NCBI GenBank assembly: GCA_047619485.1
Contig: JBLHKE010000176.1
Location: 1-11,736, forward strand
Length of the DNA stretch: 11,736 nt
DNA from: JBLHKE01 sp047619485
Lineage (GTDB): Bacteria; Verrucomicrobiota; Verrucomicrobiia; Verrucomicrobiales; DEV007
Reading direction: 5' to 3'
The notes beneath the pieces are model-generated. The model saw only the letters and a program-made list of their open reading frames with translations. It was not told where the DNA came from and did no database searches. Positions 7,774 to 11,736 of the stretch are shown in pieces. How positions within the stretch are numbered: the stretch's first letter is position 1; each line of letters begins with the position of its first letter. The position numbers and the translations under genes were made by a program.

Positions 7774-7797
7774 ATTATTGTCAAGACCATTGTCTTG
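7774..7797 (-). promoter_or_regulatory. Palindromic operator candidate with -10-like box
   Basis: A perfect 6-bp palindrome, CAAGAC-CATT-GTCTTG (7782-7797), lies 35 bp upstream of the His-rich gene's ATG. On the minus strand it is followed after two bases by AATAAT (7779-7774), a good match to a -10 box, and there is no good -35 box at the usual distance. A palindrome directly upstream of the -10 with a poor -35 would suit a regulated, activator- or repressor-controlled promoter, for instance a metal sensor. No regulator gene is in the window and the binding protein is unknown. Confidence 0.4.
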
Positions 7798-7986
7798 CGG
7801 GCTAGGTCGTCAATCCAAGAGTTGCTCGATAGCCAACTGACGGCCAATTACTTACAGAGGCGGCTCACCTGCTTTCAGGCAGAAGCGAGCACGTGTCCGC
7901 ATATGGCTGGCAATCGGTCGCCTGCATCGAACTGGTGACCCTCACAATAGCAAACAGGTAGCGGAAGCTATGAGGGGCGGGCACTC
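7798..7986. other. Non-coding gap between sigma-factor remnant and His-rich gene
   Basis: Nearly 190 bp with no supportable gene. The minus-strand frame running through it is a continuation out of frame with the sigma-factor remnant and has no protein character. It probably contains upstream parts of the His-rich gene's promoter. Confidence 0.45.
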
Positions 7987-8668
7987 TCACTGCGCGAAGA
8001 GATCGAATGCGGCTGCGAACGGAACGGTCGCTTCGACCTGCTTTCGGAAAACCTCGCCGAAGCGCTGGCGGATCCAGCTCAGCGCCATGCGCAAGGCGCC
8101 GACGGTGATTCCTAACCGAAGCGCGACCTCGTCTAGAGGTGGCACTCATTTTCCGTCCAGCCGAGGTAAGGACGCAGCTCAGTGAATAACGCGCCCTTTC
8201 CTCTGGCCACGTAGTCGCGCTCAAGCTCCGTCAAGGTCCGCTCGACGAGTGCCTTTGCCCACTGGCGGTCGAATCGTTCATCCTGTGAGACCACACTTAG
8301 CGGATCGGCGAGTTCGTCAGCATGATCGAAAGGGATAATCTCGTGAGCACCTCCACGTTTCAATCGCTCTTGCTTGCGGAGTGCATCGGTCACGAGCCGT
8401 TTCACTGCCACACAGACGTAGGTGCGCAGTTTGCCCTGCTCCCGCCGCGCTTTGAGGAACAGGTTCCCTCGCACCATCAACTGACGGAAGAACTCTTGGG
8501 CAAAGTCTTCAGCGTCCGGTTGCTCTGGCCGAGGTAGCGAATGTAAGCGTAGATCGGTTTCCAGTAGGTCGCACACAGGCTATCGATCGCCTGCTTGGCT
8601 GCTACGTTATCATTGCCTCTCGCCCTGCGAACCGAACTCCAGTGGGTATCGGGAAAGAGGGGTTCCAT
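7987..8668 (-). pseudogene. ECF-like RNA polymerase sigma factor, frameshifted
   Basis: Reads as a sigma-70-family factor of about 225 residues in three pieces. Piece one starts at ATG 8668 (MEPLFPDTHWSSVRRAR) and includes YWKPIYAYIRYLGQS. A one-base loss near 8520-8521 then moves the frame to PDAEDFAQEFFRQLMVRG, LRTYVCVAVKRLVTDALRKQERLKRGG (region 2) and the linker ending PYLGWTENE. A second shift at about 8136-8150 leads to the region 4 helix-turn-helix LDEVALRLGITVGALRMALSWIR and the end FDLFAQ (stop 7987-7989). In intact form it would recruit RNA polymerase to a small regulon. As it stands, region 4 (-35 recognition) is disconnected from region 2, so it should be inactive. An upstream GTG at 8683 is a less likely start. 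Confidence 0.8.
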
Positions 8669-8670
8669 GG

Positions 8671-8733
8671 CTACTCGATGCACTCGAGGCTATCATCATT
8701 AGTTCTTTGGTTAGGTTGATTGGTTGGCTGCAT
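8671..8733 (-). pseudogene. Truncated start of a following transfer-operon gene (tentative)
   Basis: Just after the transfer ATPase remnant, an ATG at 8733 follows AAAGAG at a ribosome-binding-like distance and encodes only 20 residues (MQPTNQPNQRTNDDSLECIE). It overlaps the likely start of the sigma-factor remnant in another frame. The first 15 residues look like an ordinary polar protein N-terminus. It may be the beginning of the next conjugation gene, cut where transfer DNA joins the sigma-factor DNA near 8690. This is weak evidence. Confidence 0.2.
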
Positions 8734-8749
8734 TTCGAAAAGCTCTTTG

Positions 8750-11451
8750 TTAGTCTGTGTTCGCGTGGCTCGCGATCTGCTCTAGCAGGTTCTCGCCACC
8801 GCGAAGTTCTCTGGCTCTCGTCTCAAAGGTCGCTCCGTCCGAGGCGGTTGCTTACAACATCCCTTTCGAGGCGCGATTGCGCCCGTTGGCGATGATGGGT
8901 TTGGCGTCGTCCTCACGGTAGTAAACGAAACTCGAAAAGGCCTTGGCTTCGGGGAAGTTGCCGATGGCTCCTTTGGTCACCTCGGGAAGCGGGAAGGCTT
9001 CGGAGATCAGGTCGAGGTCTTGTCGGTCGCGCTGCTTGAGCAGTCGAGAATTGCCCATCACGCTCGAGCGCACGGGACTATCATAGAAACGTCCAAACTG
9101 TTGGATCACTGAAAAGACCCAGCAGTTGAACTTGCGCCTGCGCTCGTAAAATTCACGCGTGATGCGGTCGCCATCGGGGATGGCAAGGAAGGCGCTCAAC
9201 TCTTCGAGAATCACACGCTTGCGCACATCTCGCCGCCGCGTCATGACTTCGTTGCGGACATGGTTGGTGATGAGGAAAGCCGCGACGGCTCGCAAGTCCT
9301 GCGCCGATTCTGGGATGTAGCCGAGTTCGAAGTGCGCGATGCGGCCAGTGAGATCGACGTTGTTCTCCCCGTCGAGGATCGCACCGTAGGTAGTTTCCGT
9401 AGCTGCACCATGGCTCTAGCAATTGAGCGAGGTGGCGAGCGTCTTCCCCACCACTTCCGTGCCCGTCCATGCTGAGCACCTCTTGGAGTTGGCCATGGCT
9501 CGGCATCTCGTGGGGTCGCATCGCTGCGAAGGCGAGCCGGAAGACGTCTTCACCGATCACTTGATCTTGTGAGGCGTTGGCGAGTTCCTCCTCTGTGATA
9601 CTGGCGATCATCTCTGCATGCTCGCCAGTGCTGTCGTCGGCATCACGCAGATCAACGAAGGCCTCGATCATGGTCGCGCCTGGAGGCAGCTTCTCTTTTC
9701 GCCATTTGGTGAGGGCGACCGTGTCATGAACGAGTTCGTGGTTCTGGGTCGGGTGCTTGCGCTTCCAATCTTCGTAAAAATCGCGATAGAGCTGGCGGAT
9801 CGCCCCTGACAGTTGCGCCCCGCGCAGGCGGTTCTTGTCTTCGTCCTGGCAATTACCCGCCATCAGCTGGCAGAGGGCGGTAGCGTTGGCAATCTGCAAG
9901 GATGTCAGCGGAAGGCCACTCGTATCGAGGTAGTTGAAGGTGAAGGAGCCGTTCGGTTGAATGATGATCGGCTCGGCGCCTTCGGCGACGGTCTGCGTGT
10001 AGATGCCGTAGGAGAGCTCCTCTTCGACGATGACTGTGTAGTCGTAGTAGGGTTCGGTCTGTGTCAGGAGATCGATCATGTTGACCGATTTACTTGCTCC
10101 ACTCATGCCTTACATCACCCCGTGTTGCGGGGCTCCGCTAGCGAAGGTCTTGACACCAACGAGGTTGCCGTTGGCTCCGTCGTAGATGGCTTCTGCCTCG
10201 GCTAGGTCGCCGGTCGGCGTAGCCGAAACCGGCAGCAAATTAGCAAGGTTGGCGTCTTCGATGTAGTGCGAGAAGTCGTCGTATTTGTCCCAACACCAGC
10301 CTGGCAAGCTGGCATAGAAATAGTTGCGCTTACTCGTCGGCAAGGCCGGATCGTAGTACTTCGCCCCGTTGAGTTTCGTGATCGCGCTACGCAAGGCCGC
10401 GAGCTTGGCACGCAGGCCTGCCTTGTCTTGATCCCAGCAGCGGATGATGAACTGCGCCTGGTAGGGCAGGACTTCGTTCGACATAAGCCGCGAGATCTTC
10501 TGCCCTTTCTTCTGCATGGCAGCGAGCATGCGCAGCTTGGGCGAGTGCTGAATCGTGTTCTGCAATTTCTCATACGATCGAGTAGTCGAGCATGTCGAGT
10601 CGAGTGAGCTGACCGATCATCCCCGAGAACGTGGATTGAGGCAGGCTCTTCACCACCAGCATGCCGTGATAATAGCCGTCGAGGTAGAACCCCTGACCAG
10701 GTTTCGATAGAGGCGCGGCCTCCCCGTTGAAACAGTTCTCTACCAGGCTCTTGTCAGGATCGTAGAGGCTTTCGTAATCGATGTCTGAGCAGTCTGGAGC
10801 GGAGGCATTGAAGTAGCGGTAGAATTCTTCGAAGTGTTGCAGCTCGCTTAACGGAACAGCACTGTCTCCAAGGCCGCCGAAGATCTGCTGGAGAAGTTCG
10901 CCATACTGTTCGAGTTCTTTGCCGCTCGTTCCTAGCACGTAGTCGTATTTGTCGCGCTTGCTCCCCTTGGGAAGGGCGTCGGCCTCCACCTGAAGGGCGT
11001 CGGCCTCCACCTTGCTGGTCACATAGATGTTGAGCCGCTCGCGCCGCAGTCGCCGGTTTTCCATGTCGCGCCAGTAGCGCGTGAACCGTTCGTTACGCTG
11101 CCGCTTGCTCCACTCGTTGGTCGCTAGCGGCTTCGTCCTTTCGTAGTAGGCAAGCAGTTCACGTTGGTAGTCGGAATCGACCGACCAGTGAAACGGCATC
11201 CTCGCCCTGTCTTTGAGCGAGGCTAGCAAAACGCGAATCTCGTCTTCGAGACGATTGAGCCAGCCGACGTCGGCGTTCTCTGCGTCGGGTAGGTGAACGC
11301 GGAAGCCGCGACCGACATAGCCGCCCTTCTGCAATCCACGGTAGACGATGAGGTCGTCTATCAGGTGGCCATCAGTGATTTTTCCCATCGGTGTCGTCTG
11401 GTTGCTCGTTGGAGTTAGACTGCCTTGGGGGCGCGAAGAACGGTCGATCAC
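8750..11451 (-). pseudogene. Conjugative transfer ATPase, TraC/VirB4 family, degraded
   Basis: Remnant of the large cytoplasmic ATPase that powers a type IV secretion system. The N-terminal VirB4-like domain is readable at 10570-11451 (LIDDLIVYRGLQKGGYVGRGF to LTRLDMLDYSIV). After a frameshift, and probably 20 or so missing codons, it resumes at 10575 (YEKLQNTIQHSPKL). A TAA at 10110-10112 stops it in frame. The Walker A region (10086-10109) reads GMSGASKS, with Ser in place of the conserved Gly before Lys. The frame continues through EPYYDYTVIVEE and LQEVLSMDG to LLEPWCSYGNY, where a duplicated GTAG (9386-9393) shifts it. It resumes as GAILDGENNVDLTGRIAHFELGYIPE, Walker B RVILEEL (around 9200-9214) and FNCWVFSVIQQFGRFYDS. 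A TAA at 8852-8854 precedes 33 more in-frame residues (FETRARELRGGENLLEQIA) ending at 8750. The original start may have been GTG 11501, overlapping the previous gene. Confidence 0.85.
10971..11012. repeat. Tandem direct repeat, two 21-bp units
   Basis: Two identical 21-bp units, 10971-10991 and 10992-11012, lie head to tail within the transfer ATPase remnant. They encode VEADALQ-VEADALP, so the duplication keeps the frame. It is probably a recent replication-slippage duplication, as it is perfectly conserved. Confidence 0.85.
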
Positions 11452-11497
11452 GCGTCAGCCCGAGCCCGTCGAGCACTTGCCGCGAACGGATCGCCGG

Positions 11498-11736
11498 TCA
11501 CTCGAAGAATTCTTTGTCGAAGCTCTTTGGCTTCCCCGACTTGAGCAGCATGACGTAGAGCGGGATGAGTGAAAGCGCTAACGACTCACCCAGACTGTAG
11601 TGAAACTGTCCGTGGCAGAGGCGAAACACGAGGAGGGCAAGCCCGCATCCGAGAACCATCCAGAGGATGTTGTTGCCCTCGAAGATGAAGATGACAGGCT
11701 TGGAATCTCTCCCCGCGTTCGCCTCATGGTAGCGTC
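11498..11736 (-). CDS. Small membrane protein of a type IV secretion operon, VirB3/TraL position (partial)
   Basis: The last 78 residues of a protein whose start lies beyond the window. It shows two hydrophobic segments, ILWMVLGCGLALLVFRLC and LGESLALSLIPLYVMLL, after a polar N-terminal stretch with KPVIFIFEGNN, and a charged tail ending KSFDKEFFE. Small two-helix proteins directly upstream of the VirB4/TraC ATPase are usually VirB3 or TraL, inner-membrane partners of the ATPase. That assignment rests on position and topology, not on a motif I can name. The stop overlaps a GTG (GTGA) that would be the natural coupled start of the ATPase gene. No lesion is seen in the visible part. Confidence 0.7.
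   Translation of the reverse strand, partial: RYHEANAGRDSKPVIFIFEGNNILWMVLGCGLALLVFRLCHGQFHYSLGESLALSLIPLYVMLLKSGKPKSFDKEFFE

Noticed and set aside
7865..7986. Remnant of the zinc-ribbon protein kinase that often follows such sigma factors
   Set aside because: A few residues resemble the end of such a ribbon (CLKAGEPPL), but the cysteine spacing is missing and the match is too short.
7987..11501. All frameshifts as sequencing errors
   Set aside because: The neighbouring 6 kb of efflux genes has no shifts, and the broken genes also carry in-frame stops and a catalytic missense change.

Overview
The window looks like accessory DNA of a Gram-negative bacterium, possibly Verrucomicrobiota. That guess rests on the style of the truncated sigma factor and of the conjugation ATPase, and on genes without clear Shine-Dalgarno sites. 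It comes from memory of these families, not from a search. Every gene I can support lies on the minus strand, so the window reads from right to left.

Right part (about 8750-11736): the tail of a type IV secretion / conjugation operon. A small two-helix membrane protein (11498-11736, cut by the window edge) sits in the VirB3/TraL position. It overlaps by four bases the beginning of a TraC/VirB4-type transfer ATPase. The ATPase is a pseudogene: it carries a frameshift with a probable internal deletion, a stop codon just before the Walker A motif, a substituted Walker A glycine, a 4-bp duplication frameshift and a late stop codon. The next reading frame of the operon breaks off after 20 codons, and a second broken gene follows: an ECF-like RNA polymerase sigma factor (7987-8668) with two frameshifts.

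Centre (7295-7986): a palindromic operator candidate, then an intact small exported histidine-rich protein (7295-7747). Between it and the efflux operon lie about 490 bp with no convincing gene but with three consecutive hairpins (7197-7295).

Left part (467-6806): an intact, tightly packed heavy-metal efflux operon. The order is outer-membrane factor lipoprotein (CzcC/CusC type), periplasmic adaptor lipoprotein with a histidine-rich tail (CzcB/CusB type), RND pump (CzcA/CusA type) and a small lipoprotein with an HGHEH motif. Gaps between genes are 7-13 bp. Together these should form a proton-driven trans-envelope metal exporter, with histidine-rich proteins on the outer face of the inner membrane as likely metal chaperones or buffers. 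Residues argue against a copper/silver Cus pump and for a divalent or uncertain substrate.

Left edge (1-466): no confident gene. A coding-like but disrupted stretch on the minus strand (1-185) may be a broken glycine-rich lipoprotein.

The main contrast is that the metal-efflux genes are open over about 6 kb while the neighbouring transfer and sigma genes are all broken. This suggests a metal-resistance cargo kept by selection on a decayed mobile element.
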